Assembly (NCBI GenBank): GCA_965247635.1
Contig: CBDFHJ010000009.1
Location: forward strand, 62,001 to 126,000
Length of the DNA stretch: 64,000 nucleotides
Direction: 5' to 3'
Origin: CBDFHJ01 sp965247635
Lineage (GTDB): Bacteria > Chloroflexota > Dehalococcoidia > Lucifugimonadales > Australimonadaceae
The notes under the pieces were generated by a model. It saw only the letters and a list, made by a program, of their open reading frames with translations. It had not been told where the DNA came from and searched no databases. The first letter of the stretch is position 1, and every line of letters begins with the position of its first letter. Positions 1-7,830 of this stretch are shown here, piece by piece. The position numbers were made by a program, and so were the translations under genes.

Positions 1-246
1 GCCGGGTGTGCCTGACCTGGCGGCAGCGCCGTTGAGGCACACAACCCCGCTTCCCCGCTCACCGGGAATCAAGTACGTCTCCAAACGGCTCCCATTGTTC
101 AAGTTCAGGACATGGACCTGCTCGTAGGGGGCGAGGTCTGCTTTTTCCATGAGCTCAACGTCGAGGGTCAGGCTACCCTCATAGTCGAGATTGGCTTCGG
201 TCACGGTGAGGCGGTGGAGCTTCGAACGACACGGGACGCGGTACAT
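1..246 (-). CDS. panD: Aspartate 1-decarboxylase, partial (C-terminus off the window)
   Basis: Pyruvoyl enzyme that decarboxylates aspartate to beta-alanine for pantothenate and CoA. Reading the minus strand from ATG at 246 gives a protein beginning MYRVPCRSKLHRLTVTEANL, the usual PanD N-terminus. The self-cleavage pair falls exactly at Gly24-Ser25 (motif YEGSLTLD), and the later segment PGERGSGVVCLNGAAA matches the conserved family core. A strong ribosome binding site (GGAGGGAGAG) lies directly upstream of the ATG. About 82 codons are visible of a protein usually about 120 long; the rest runs off the left edge. It is divergent from the PEBP gene. The call is firm because both the cleavage site position and the C-terminal core match. 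Confidence 0.88.
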   Translation of the reverse strand, partial: MYRVPCRSKLHRLTVTEANLDYEGSLTLDVELMEKADLAPYEQVHVLNLNNGSRLETYLIPGERGSGVVCLNGAAARSGTPG

Positions 247-429
247 CTCTCCCTCCAGTAGCACTCGCTGACGGGTGTGCTCTAGCCCAAGAATACCCCA
301 TCCAGGGTATGCATCGGGCCACGCCAAGGCTTGGTGGCGCACCCAGACCGGCAACGCAGCGCGTGCTCGGGGCTTGGGGTATGATGACGCGGATGTTGGT
401 CGTGGACCGGAGAGAGGGAGGAGCACCTC

Positions 430-1008
430 ATGGCCAAGAAGGCCGCATTCTGGTGGGTACTGCCCATCGCGGGCGTGATGTTGGTGACGGCCGTGTCGTG
501 CGGCGGAGGGGATGATGAGCCAGACCAGCCGACTCCTACCTTAGATGTCCCTATCTCCTTGGTAAGCTCAGCCTTCGATGAGGGCCAGCCTATCCCCGAA
601 CGGTATACCTGCGACAGCGTGGAGGACGCCTCCCCCGCCCTTAGCTGGAGCGACGCGCCCACGGGCACCGAGAGCTTTGCCCTGACCGTGTACGATCCGG
701 ATGCACGGGGCGGATTCGTGCACTGGGTCCTCTACAACATCGCGCCAGACCGCGGGGAAACCCCAGAAGGGCTCCCCGAAGGGGACACGGTGTTGGGCGA
801 CGCCCAGCAGGGGACCAACGACTTCGGCGCGCTTGGCTACGGAGGCCCCTGCCCTCCAGCCGGGACTCCCCACCGATACGTGTTCATGCTCTACGCGTTG
901 GACAAGACGTTGGGCCTGGACCCTGGCGCGACGAAGGAGGAGCTGCATGAGGCCATGATGGGCCACGTCCTAGCCAACGGTACCTTGACCGGGACCTACC
1001 AGCGGTAG
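430..1008 (+). CDS. YbhB/YbcL-family (PEBP-like) lipoprotein
   Basis: Phosphatidylethanolamine-binding-protein fold of the bacterial YbhB/YbcL type; function in bacteria is poorly defined. The 192-residue product starts with a lipoprotein signal: basic MAKK, hydrophobic stretch, then AVSC with Cys24 as the likely lipidated residue, followed by a short acidic/PT spacer. The PEBP core is visible: TVYDPDA near residue 90, FVHWVLYNI near 97-105, and GYGGPCPP followed by HRYVF near 138-150. A GAGGGAGGAG ribosome site precedes ATG 430, and TATGAT at 380-385 is a candidate -10. The LON-domain gene starts four bases after its stop, so the two are probably co-transcribed. Confidence 0.85.
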   Translation: MAKKAAFWWVLPIAGVMLVTAVSCGGGDDEPDQPTPTLDVPISLVSSAFDEGQPIPERYTCDSVEDASPALSWSDAPTGTESFALTVYDPDARGGFVHWVLYNIAPDRGETPEGLPEGDTVLGDAQQGTNDFGALGYGGPCPPAGTPHRYVFMLYALDKTLGLDPGATKEELHEAMMGHVLANGTLTGTYQR

Positions 1009-1012
1009 CGCG

Positions 1013-1678
1013 ATGGCCCAGCCGCCGCAATCCCACTACCTTCGGCTCTTCCCCTTAGAGTCGGTGGTGCTGTTCCCCGGTATGCAGCTCCCGCTGGTCG
1101 TCTTCGAGCCGCGCTACCGGGAGCTCACCCAGGAGTGCCAAGAGACCAACGAGCCGTTCGGGGTCCTTCTGCTGCAGGCTGGCCGCGAGGTAGGCGGCAC
1201 CGACGTCGCGCCGTGCCAGGTGGGCACCACCGCTCACATCGAACGGGTGGACCAGCTTCCAGACGGACGCCTGCACGTCAGCGCGCTAGGCAGAGACCGG
1301 TTCCGGGTCGTCTCCTTCAACCATGACCGGCCGTATCTATCGGCCCAGGTGGAGTACCTGCCCAAAGACTCTGGCGATGCCATGTCCGGCGAGCTGGTCC
1401 AGCGCGTCAGAGACGCCGGTGGCCAGTACCTGCGCGCGATCATGGCGCTCCGGGGCGGCTACATCCGCGACGTGCCCCTGCCCGACGCGCCGGAGGAGCT
1501 TTCATACATCCTGGCCATGATGCTTCAGGGACAACGGTGGACCCAGCAACGCCTGCTGGAGGCGGCCACCACGGCCGAACGGCTCACCCAGGAGTCACAG
1601 CTACTGGAGGAGGCCTCCAGTCAGTTGAAAGACCGCGTCGCTCAGCGGTGGTCCGAAGGGGGGTCTCGCTGGAACTGA
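1013..1678 (+). CDS. LON substrate-binding-domain protein (peptidase S16-like)
   Basis: Stand-alone LON N-terminal domain protein of 221 residues. It matches the N-terminal substrate-recognition domain of Lon protease, starting LRLFPLESVVLFPGMQLPL and continuing FEPRYREL near residue 27, with the typical GRDRFRV segment near 99. It has no AAA+ ATPase and no protease domain, so it is not Lon itself. Such proteins are widespread and their role is not established; adaptor or chaperone functions have been suggested. It follows the PEBP lipoprotein gene by four bases and converges with the Nudix gene, whose stop lies nine bases away. Confidence 0.83.
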   Translation: MAQPPQSHYLRLFPLESVVLFPGMQLPLVVFEPRYRELTQECQETNEPFGVLLLQAGREVGGTDVAPCQVGTTAHIERVDQLPDGRLHVSALGRDRFRVVSFNHDRPYLSAQVEYLPKDSGDAMSGELVQRVRDAGGQYLRAIMALRGGYIRDVPLPDAPEELSYILAMMLQGQRWTQQRLLEAATTAERLTQESQLLEEASSQLKDRVAQRWSEGGSRWN

Positions 1679-1686
1679 CCACTCGA

Positions 1687-2223
1687 CTACTCCGGGAGGT
1701 ACCGCGCGGCCATGGCAAGCGCGGCGATGGTCTTGGCGTCGTGGAGCTGGCCAGTGCGGGCCTTTTCGAGTGCCTCGCCAAGGGGCATCCGCTCCACCTC
1801 AATCTGCTCATCATCGTCGGGGGGCAGCGCGTCTGGACTCAGTTTCGTGGCCAGAAAGGCGTACATTCGCTCCGTACAGAAGCCAGGCGTGGTCCAGAAC
1901 TCACCGAGCGGCTGAAAGCGGCCGGCGGCAAAGCCGGTCTCCTCGCGCAGCTCCCGCTGAGCGCAGGTCATCGGGTCCTCACCCTGCTCGATAGTCCCGG
2001 CGGGTAGCTCCAACAGCATCTGGCGGGGTGACGCCCGGTACTGACGCACCAGCAGCACGTTGCGGGCATCGTCCAGGGCGACCACGACCACGGCGTCTGG
2101 GTGCTCGACCGTCTCCCTCTCCATGACGCGGCCATCGGCCAGCTCGACGCGGTCCCTCCTAATGGAGACCCGCAGGCCCTGATACACACGCTCGCTGGAC
2201 AGGGTGCGGTACCCCTCAGCCAC
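1687..2223 (-). CDS. Nudix hydrolase, ADP-ribose pyrophosphatase type
   Basis: Hydrolyses nucleoside-diphosphate-linked substrates, most likely ADP-ribose by resemblance to the NudF group. The Nudix box is complete: G then TIEQG, E, seven residues, REL, R, EETGF, at about residues 75-97. The N-terminal YRTLSSERVYQGLRVSIRRD and the stretch VLLVRQYR are typical of the ADP-ribose subgroup. I chose GTG at 2223 because it overlaps the NAD kinase stop by eight bases and begins where the family homology starts; the open frame further upstream is antisense-like sequence inside nadK. Co-transcription with nadK is likely and both act in nicotinamide nucleotide metabolism. Confidence 0.85.
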   Translation of the reverse strand: MAEGYRTLSSERVYQGLRVSIRRDRVELADGRVMERETVEHPDAVVVVALDDARNVLLVRQYRASPRQMLLELPAGTIEQGEDPMTCAQRELREETGFAAGRFQPLGEFWTTPGFCTERMYAFLATKLSPDALPPDDDEQIEVERMPLGEALEKARTGQLHDAKTIAALAMAARYLPE

Positions 2224-3097
2224 GGTGCTGCGCCTCTGGGCTGGCCGGCAACGGAAGCGGGGACGGCGGCAGGGGCTCGCGGTGGAGCCGGTAGAGGAGC
2301 GTTTCGTAGAACCGCTCGGGTGTGCCGGCCCGGAGAAATCTCGCGACGTAAGGGCTCCTGGAGATGCGGGCCGTCTGACCCTCGCGCAGCTCCACGCTCC
2401 AGTGGCCATCGGCGGTCAGCAAGGAGTGGTCCCGGGCGGAGACGTTCAACTCTACCTCAGACTCGGCGGAGACCACCATGGCAGCGGCCAGGTCGCCGTG
2501 GGGCGCCACCGCCTTGAGGACTATATCGGGCGAGGTCGGGTAGAGAATGGGACCGCCCGCCGACAAAGCGTACCCCGTGCTCCCCGTGGCCGAGGCTACG
2601 ATCACCGCGTCGGCGAAGTAGGTGGCCAACTCGGCGCCATCCACCCGAACGCGGATGCGCTGTAGCCGGGCCATCGGTCCTCGGCCCACCACGACGTCGT
2701 TCAGGACGTGCGCCTCCTGATAGGTAGTGTCCTCGAGCGCGCCTACCCGCACCCTGAGCATGCTCCGCTCCTGGGTCCACCCAAACCCCGGCTCCAGGTA
2801 ATGCGGCAGCAAGTCGAACGCGTCCGTCGCTTCGATCTCGGTGAGAAAGCCCAGGTGGCCAAGGTTCACCCCCAAGAGCGGGACGCCCTCAGGAGCGGCG
2901 GCCCTCGCCGCGCGCAAGATGGTGCCGTCGCCGCCCACGGTTACGACGAGCGAAGCCGACGCCGGCAGCGGCTCGTCCGGGCCGTCGGCCGGACGCGGCG
3001 GCCAAGGGGTACCCAGCCGCGCCGCCAGCGCTTGGGCCATCTGGTGAGCTTCAGGTGAAAGCTCGTTGTAGATGATGAAAACGTTTTGTGGGTCCAT
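2216..3097 (-). CDS. nadK: NAD kinase
   Basis: Phosphorylates NAD to NADP. The 293-residue protein has the signature VVTVGGDGT around residues 50-60, and the second family motif is present as ASATGSTGYALSAGGPI near 170-190, followed by LKAVAPH. ATG 3097 (MDPQNVFIIYN) is preferred because the usual N-terminal strand begins directly there; a GTG at 3133 would add twelve unlike residues. Its 3' end overlaps the Nudix gene start. ispH is divergent, with a TATAAT-containing AT-rich island at 3139-3146 in the shared intergenic region that could serve this gene. Confidence 0.93.
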   Translation of the reverse strand: MDPQNVFIIYNELSPEAHQMAQALAARLGTPWPPRPADGPDEPLPASASLVVTVGGDGTILRAARAAAPEGVPLLGVNLGHLGFLTEIEATDAFDLLPHYLEPGFGWTQERSMLRVRVGALEDTTYQEAHVLNDVVVGRGPMARLQRIRVRVDGAELATYFADAVIVASATGSTGYALSAGGPILYPTSPDIVLKAVAPHGDLAAAMVVSAESEVELNVSARDHSLLTADGHWSVELREGQTARISRSPYVARFLRAGTPERFYETLLYRLHREPLPPSPLPLPASPEAQHRG

Positions 3098-3171
3098 CGG
3101 CGTACCATGGCCGCTACTGCTTATCGGCCTCACCGCCCATTATAATACCCCGGCCGGTAAGCGCGGTGGTC

Positions 3172-3201
3172 TTGACGGCCATTCCGCAGGCCGCTTATAG
3201 T
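3172..3201 (+). promoter_or_regulatory. Candidate sigma-70-type promoter for ispH
   Basis: TTGACG at 3172-3177 and TATAGT at 3196-3201 are separated by 18 bases, upstream of the ispH start at 3269. Position and match to consensus support it; no transcript data are available. Confidence 0.55.
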
Positions 3202-3268
3202 CGTTGGCGAACGGTCAGGCCGAATGCCTTGGACAGAAGTTAGGCTGGCCCATCGGAGAGGTTGGTCC

Positions 3269-4255
3269 ATGCAAGTCATCCTCAGCGCCCCTCGCGGTTT
3301 CTGCGCCGGCGTCGTGCGGGCTATCGATATCGTGGAGCTCTGCCTAGCGCGATATGGCACGCCCATGTACGTGCGTCACGAGATCGTCCACAACCACTAC
3401 GTGGTAGACAGCCTGCGACGCAAAGGCGCCATCTTCGTAGAGGACCTCAGCGAGGTCCCTAACGACCAGACGGTTGTCTTCAGCGCCCATGGCGTGCCTC
3501 CCGACGTGTGGAAGGACGCCCGTCAGCGAAACCTGAAGGTTATCGACGCCACGTGTCCGCTGGTCACCAAGGTGCACCTGGAGTCCATCAAGTTCGCCAA
3601 GGACGGGTATTCAGTAGTAGTCGTGGGCCACGAGGGGCATCCGGAGGTGGTCGGCACCATGGGCCAATCGCCTGAGCATAGCTCACTGGTGGGAAGCGTG
3701 GACGAGGCGGAGCAGGTACGGGTGCGCGACCCAAACCGGGTCGTTGCCCTTACGCAGACGACGTTGAGCGTTGAGGACACCCAGGCGATTATCTCTGTAT
3801 TGCGGAAACGCTTCCCTGGGTTGATCTCCCGAAATGACATCTGCTACGCCACCACAAACCGCCAGGCGGCCGTCAAGGAGCTGGCCGGGCAAGTGGGCGT
3901 GGTGCTGGTCATCGGCGCCCAGAACAGCTCTAACTGCAGCCGGCTGCAGGAAGTGGCCGAAGCGATGGGCGTGCCGGCGTACCTCGTTGACGGCCCAGAG
4001 GAGGTAGAGCTGAGCTGGCTAAAAGGCGCTAATCGGGTGGGGATTACCTCCGGAGCGTCAACTCCAGAGGCGCTGGTGGACGCCGTTATCGACTACCTCG
4101 CCCCTGAGAGCGTCACCACGCTGGAAGTGATCCAAGAAGACGTCTCTTTCGTTCTGCCGAAGGAGTTACAGGCCCCTGGGGATAAGTGGGCCCACGCCCG
4201 GGAAGAAGACACGGTCACCCACGGGTACAGCAGCCCTCCGGCCTCGGTATCGTAG
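3269..4255 (+). CDS. ispH: 4-hydroxy-3-methylbut-2-enyl diphosphate reductase
   Basis: Last enzyme of the MEP isoprenoid pathway: reduces HMBPP to IPP and DMAPP with a 4Fe-4S cluster. The three cluster cysteines sit in the expected contexts: PRGFCAGV near residue 12, DATCPLV near 96, and NSSNCSRL near 225. The substrate-binding motifs HEIVHN, SAHGV, GHEGHPE and ITSGASTP are all visible. ATG 3269 is preferred because MQVILSAPRGFCAG is the conserved N-terminus and CGGAGAGG precedes it; the longer open frame from 3224 adds unrelated residues. The 328-residue length is close to normal. It stands alone with its own promoter; downstream is a palindromic repeat. Confidence 0.96.
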   Translation: MQVILSAPRGFCAGVVRAIDIVELCLARYGTPMYVRHEIVHNHYVVDSLRRKGAIFVEDLSEVPNDQTVVFSAHGVPPDVWKDARQRNLKVIDATCPLVTKVHLESIKFAKDGYSVVVVGHEGHPEVVGTMGQSPEHSSLVGSVDEAEQVRVRDPNRVVALTQTTLSVEDTQAIISVLRKRFPGLISRNDICYATTNRQAAVKELAGQVGVVLVIGAQNSSNCSRLQEVAEAMGVPAYLVDGPEEVELSWLKGANRVGITSGASTPEALVDAVIDYLAPESVTTLEVIQEDVSFVLPKELQAPGDKWAHAREEDTVTHGYSSPPASVS

Positions 4256-4285
4256 CCTAGCTCACGTCCGGCGAAAGGTGAAATG

Positions 4286-4330
4286 TCTATCCCGTTCGCC
4301 CTTCGACAAGCTCAGGGTGAACGGGATAGA
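4286..4330. repeat. Palindromic spacer repeat (CTTCGACAAGCTCAG family)
   Basis: Perfect 12-bp arms (TCTATCCCGTTC and its complement) flank a loop containing CTTCGACAAGCTCAGGGT. The same core recurs at about 5008-5026 and 34030-34047, always between genes. It could act as an ispH terminator because a CTTCTTT stretch follows the right arm, but the recurrence points to a dispersed REP-like family. Confidence 0.7.
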
Positions 4331-4449
4331 CTTCTTTCGTGTCGCAGTGCCTCCGCTGATGCTGAACTCCGATTCTGTGCGGAGTTCGACACCTCGAATG
4401 TGTCGAGTCACGGGCTCAGCACTTCAGCGCGCAGGCAAGATACTAACCC

Positions 4450-4908
4450 TTACGCCACTCTAGTCGTCGCCGGGCGGCTGGGCTGCCAAGCGTCGTTATG
4501 TATGCTGTCGCCCCGCTGCCACTCCCGAAGCTCGATGGAGATGCCGTTGGGGTCTTTGATCTCGGCGCGAAGCCCTTCGTAGACGCCTGGAGAGATGGGA
4601 GGCCGGGAGATCTCCACGCCCTGGGCCTCCATCTCCTCGATGGTCTTCGCCATGTCGTCCACCTTCAGGGCGAACATGCGCAGACCCACACTCCGCTGAT
4701 CGACGGGCCCATCAATCACCTCGGGCACAGCCTTCAGGATCTCTATCATCATGTCGCCCATCCGGACGCAGGCTATGGGGTATGCCCCGTTCTCGCGTTC
4801 GGAGACCGTATAGCGCCACATCTCGAAGCCCAGGACGTTGGTGTAAAAATCCACCGTCTTATCAACGTCCCGGGTTATCACCTCCACGTGGTCCATGGCC
4901 ACGATCAT
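4450..4908 (-). CDS. VOC-family (glyoxalase/bleomycin resistance/dioxygenase fold) protein
   Basis: A 152-residue vicinal-oxygen-chelate protein. The product begins MIVAMDHVEVITRDVDKTV, the usual first beta-strand with the metal-ligand His, then FYTNVLGFEMWR, and has the closing strand IKDPNGISIELREW with the terminal Glu ligand near residue 130. Substrate is not predictable; with the amidohydrolase and LigB-like neighbours it may act on an aromatic catabolite. ATG 4908 is chosen because AACAAGGAGGTG lies seven bases upstream. The longer open frame reaching 5025 is read out of a palindromic repeat and is not coding. Confidence 0.8.
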   Translation of the reverse strand: MIVAMDHVEVITRDVDKTVDFYTNVLGFEMWRYTVSERENGAYPIACVRMGDMMIEILKAVPEVIDGPVDQRSVGLRMFALKVDDMAKTIEEMEAQGVEISRPPISPGVYEGLRAEIKDPNGISIELREWQRGDSIHNDAWQPSRPATTRVA

Positions 4909-4976
4909 GGCTGGCACCTCCTTGTTCCGCAGCTGGCGGTCAGACCGCCGCGTCACCCTGGGCGCGGTCGCCAGGC

Positions 4977-5180
4977 TAGCAGCGTACTGAAAAACTCTTG
5001 GTTCGTGCTTCGACAAGCTCAGCACGAACGGAACAACACGGCTGTGGCCTTATCCGCGCCGTTCACCCTGTCCGATGACGCTCTGCTCATCGGACTCTCG
5101 ATAGCTCCGACTTGTCGGAGCGTATCGGAGAGCGAAACCGAAGGGAAGGGCGGCGCGGACTTTTTTCATCAGCCAGCCTA
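4977..5180. mobile_element. MITE-like element A, TA-flanked, about 204 bp
   Basis: Starts TA then GCAGCGTACTGAAAAA and ends TTTTTTCATCAGCCAGCC then TA. Its two ends match the ends of the element at 53047-53201 (about 14/16 and 15/17 positions), and the two ends are imperfect inverted repeats. No transposase frame is inside; the interior holds two palindromic repeat units (CTTCGACAAGCTCAG type and a CCCTGTCCGATGA type). The TA dinucleotides suggest mobilisation by an IS630/mariner-type transposase. The right TA supplies part of the amidohydrolase stop codon. Confidence 0.55.
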
Positions 5181-6293
5181 GTACGCCTTGACTTTGGCCT
5201 TGGCGTTTGTCGCGGCGGCATCGGCCAGGCCAGGAGCGAGCTTGGCTGGCGTGTTGTGCAGAATGTCCAGCTTGTCCTCCTCACTCAGGAAGCTGAGGCT
5301 GGGGTGACTCTCGAACATGGGCACGAGATCGTCGGCCGTATGTTCCGTTCCAGGACGAATCTCCGTGCCTGAGCCGGGAGCTTCCGTGCCATAGGCAAAC
5401 TGAGAGACGCCGCGCTGCTTGATGGCCAGCGCCATGAAATCCAAATCATAGGCAGCCGTGTCATAAAACAGGTTCTTGGAGTTGTCTCGTTCCTTAGCGA
5501 GGTAAGCACTGGCGGGTCCGAGGCGATCAACGAAGCCTCCACAGTGGCAGATGATGATCTTTAGGCCCGGGAAGCGTTCGAACTGGTCGTTTTGCCGCAG
5601 GGTCGCGAGCGCCATGGACTGCGCGGGTATGAAGTTGAACTCAAAGTATCGGCCAATGTTCATCTCTGGCAAACGCGGGTTAAGTCCATCCGTGCCATGG
5701 ATGATGATGGGGATGTTCAGCTCCTGGCACTTCTCGTAAAGCGGGTACCAGTACGGCATATTCATGGTGGGCGTATCGCCCCTGCCAGTCATGTCAGGCG
5801 AAACGTAGGTGGCGACGAATCCGTACTCCGTCACGCAGCGCTCCAGCTCCTCTAGACAATGGGTGGTGTCCTTCTCCTCGGCGCGCTGGGGAAGCTGGGC
5901 GGCTCCAACAAAGCGACTGGGCTCGGCCTGGACTAGCTTGAAGACCATGTCGTTGGAGTAGCTGATCCAACTCTGGAAGAGATTGGCTCGCTCCATCCAG
6001 CCGTGAATCTGGAGGGGGTGAGGGCTAAGGATCTGGGTATCGATCTCACGATCGTCCATGTACTTCGCAAGACCGGCCGCCACCACCTGGAAGTCTTCGT
6101 CCTTGTTCCCTGGTTGGTCGGAGTGCTTGCCGGGACCGATGGGGCTTGGCAGGGGCTTGGAAGCACCGAGGCCGGGAATGCCCGAGAGCGTGCTCCAAAA
6201 CGGCGTACCGAGCCGAGGCGCCCGTTGCCCGCCGGTCATGGATAGGTCATGGATGTGACTGTGGACGTCTAGGACTTTCGTTCCCTTGTACAT
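5178..6293 (-). CDS. Amidohydrolase-2 (ACMSD-like) family metal hydrolase/decarboxylase
   Basis: TIM-barrel amidohydrolase of 371 residues. The metal motif DVHSHIH is at residues 9-15. Later strands carry IPIIIHGTDG near 193, IIICHCGGFVDRL near 247, and YGTEAPGSG near 310, where many relatives have an Asp instead of Glu. The family covers ACMSD, gamma-resorcylate decarboxylase and related enzymes; the exact substrate is unknown. It sits downstream of a LigB-like dioxygenase and upstream of a VOC protein, which suggests ring-cleavage product or carboxylated aromatic turnover. An AAGGAG site precedes ATG 6293. Its stop codon lies in the end of the MITE-like element A, so the C-terminus may have been changed by that insertion. 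Confidence 0.82.
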   Translation of the reverse strand: MYKGTKVLDVHSHIHDLSMTGGQRAPRLGTPFWSTLSGIPGLGASKPLPSPIGPGKHSDQPGNKDEDFQVVAAGLAKYMDDREIDTQILSPHPLQIHGWMERANLFQSWISYSNDMVFKLVQAEPSRFVGAAQLPQRAEEKDTTHCLEELERCVTEYGFVATYVSPDMTGRGDTPTMNMPYWYPLYEKCQELNIPIIIHGTDGLNPRLPEMNIGRYFEFNFIPAQSMALATLRQNDQFERFPGLKIIICHCGGFVDRLGPASAYLAKERDNSKNLFYDTAAYDLDFMALAIKQRGVSQFAYGTEAPGSGTEIRPGTEHTADDLVPMFESHPSLSFLSEEDKLDILHNTPAKLAPGLADAAATNAKAKVKAY

Positions 6294-6392
6294 GCGCTTT
6301 TCTCCTTTTCCTATTCAAGAGTCCCTTCAGTGGCCTGCATTGGAGCGGTAAGGCTCCATCAATGTGGTTCCCAGCGTGGTCCGCCGGGGAAT

Positions 6393-6424
6393 GAAGCGAC
6401 CGCCAGTTGTGCGGCGGTCGCTTC
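6393..6424 (-). terminator. Strong hairpin between LigB-like and amidohydrolase genes
   Basis: Twelve-base perfect arms GAAGCGACCGCC and complement with an eight-base loop, directly after the LigB-like stop at 6441 on the minus strand. No clear T-tract follows, so it may be an attenuator or processing site rather than a full intrinsic terminator. Confidence 0.45.
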
Positions 6425-6440
6425 GAATCTTACGGTACGG

Positions 6441-7430
6441 CTAGTGCACGGGCTCCGGCTCTTCGACTGGCGGATAGTAGAGCCAGCCAACGCCGGTGAT
6501 GCCCTTGCGGGCGGGGAAGTAGTCTACCGTCACCCCCTTGTGCCCCGGCTTCATGTAGTCGATGGCGCCGGCCACGGTAATCCACGTTCGGTCCTCGCCG
6601 TTGCCAGCCAATGTGTTGACCGACTGGAAGCTGAACATGGACTTGAGGCTCTCCACATCACCGGAGCTCAGGCGGTCCAGGAACCAGTTGTCCATGGGCT
6701 CGTCAACCCACCCTCGCCGGGAGGGGTGGGAGAGGCCACCGGAGCCGTAGATGGCGATGCGCTTGGGACTGTCCTCGCATATCTTGGCGATGGCGCGGCC
6801 CAGCTCAACGCACCGCTCACCCGTCAGGATGGCGGGGGTCCGCTCGGTGGTCATGATGAACACCGGCACGACGGGTAGGTCAGGCCGGTTCATGATCCAG
6901 GGCGCCGGGTGCACAAAGGCGTGGGGGAGGCCCCGCTTTGGCCTGCCGAGAGGTTGCATCTTGGTGCTGATGGCGACGTCGAACCCGTCGTTGACCAGGC
7001 CCTCCATTAGCTTGCGGCCCAGCTCTCGATCGATCTTGAAGTCGACCTTGAAGCGGCCGTAGTCCTCCGTTGGGTCCACGCCGTCGTCCGCGGCGCCGAT
7101 ATTGTGGGTGCCCCAGATGTCCTCGCCGGAATAGACCAGGATGCTGGGCATGTTGGAGGCGTCGAACCACTCGCCCTGGTCGCCGCCCACGATGATCAGG
7201 ACATCGGGGTCGAACTCCGCCATCTGCTGCTTGAGGGTCTCGAAGTTCTTCTTGACTCGAGGTGCCCGGCGCAGTTCCACCTCCTCTTTGTTCTCTAGCT
7301 CCGCCTCCGTTGGCGGCGGCCCCGACGGCCTGCCCCCAAAGCGCCAGTGCGTCAGGATGTCCCATCCCTCCAACGTGTCCTGGAACAGGCTTGGCGCATG
7401 GGATGAGCAGAAGCCGAATTGGACTGGCAT
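6441..7430 (-). CDS. LigB-type extradiol dioxygenase-like protein (paralogue 1)
   Basis: Class III extradiol ring-cleavage dioxygenase subunit B fold, 329 residues. The N-terminal metal-ligand region is FCSSHAPSLF with His near residue 10, and the late catalytic region SGGLSHP is kept. The second expected metal-ligand motif, usually Asp-His, reads GGDQGEWF near residue 81, so the His is replaced by Gln. The neighbouring paralogue at 8981-10003 retains ACDHQRMF at that point. Either another residue supplies the ligand or activity differs. GAAAGGAGGTAG is an excellent ribosome site for ATG 7430. The amidohydrolase lies downstream after a hairpin. Natural substrate unknown; gallate/protocatechuate-like catechols are typical of the family. 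Confidence 0.78.
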   Translation of the reverse strand: MPVQFGFCSSHAPSLFQDTLEGWDILTHWRFGGRPSGPPPTEAELENKEEVELRRAPRVKKNFETLKQQMAEFDPDVLIIVGGDQGEWFDASNMPSILVYSGEDIWGTHNIGAADDGVDPTEDYGRFKVDFKIDRELGRKLMEGLVNDGFDVAISTKMQPLGRPKRGLPHAFVHPAPWIMNRPDLPVVPVFIMTTERTPAILTGERCVELGRAIAKICEDSPKRIAIYGSGGLSHPSRRGWVDEPMDNWFLDRLSSGDVESLKSMFSFQSVNTLAGNGEDRTWITVAGAIDYMKPGHKGVTVDYFPARKGITGVGWLYYPPVEEPEPVH

Positions 7431-7497
7431 ATCTCTACCTCCTTTCGTCCACTCGTTCCGGTCTAATCTAACGGCATTCTAGCACTTCGTCTTATTT

Positions 7498-7572
7498 CGT
7501 CTACACCTTACGTAACGGACTCGCCTCAGCGTGAACGTGCAACGGCGGCGCGGCGTGCCCTCGACCCAGCAC
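7498..7572. repeat. 75-bp direct repeat, copy A; rest of 7431-7830 has no gene
   Basis: This stretch is 64/75 identical to 8953-9027, in the same orientation, so the two copies bracket the MDR oxidoreductase. Both begin near ACACCTTACGT and contain CGTGCAACGGC. Beyond it, up to 7830, I see only a GC-rich spacer with no supported coding frame. Confidence 0.7.
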
Positions 7573-7830
7573 ACATCGAACAAGTCGCCACGTCGCCCAA
7601 CAACCGGCCCCGCCGCACCCTCGACTGGCGCACACCAGCTGACCTATTCGCAGCCGCAACAGCCTGACCGCAACTCACCCAGAAGTGCCGATATGTGCGG
7701 CTCGCTCAGCCGCCAAAGCCCATGTCGCTCGGAGAGGTTTGTCACCGCCCGCTCATACGTGCCGTTCGGTGCGGTCTATGCCCGGAAGCGTACGTGCCGA
7801 GAACCCGTGATCTGCCCAGCAGTCCGCGCC

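Noticed and set aside
4909..5025. N-terminal extension of the VOC protein starting MLSLSKHEPRV
   Set aside because: It is a translation of the CTTCGACAAGCTCAG palindrome; the real ribosome site lies before ATG 4908.
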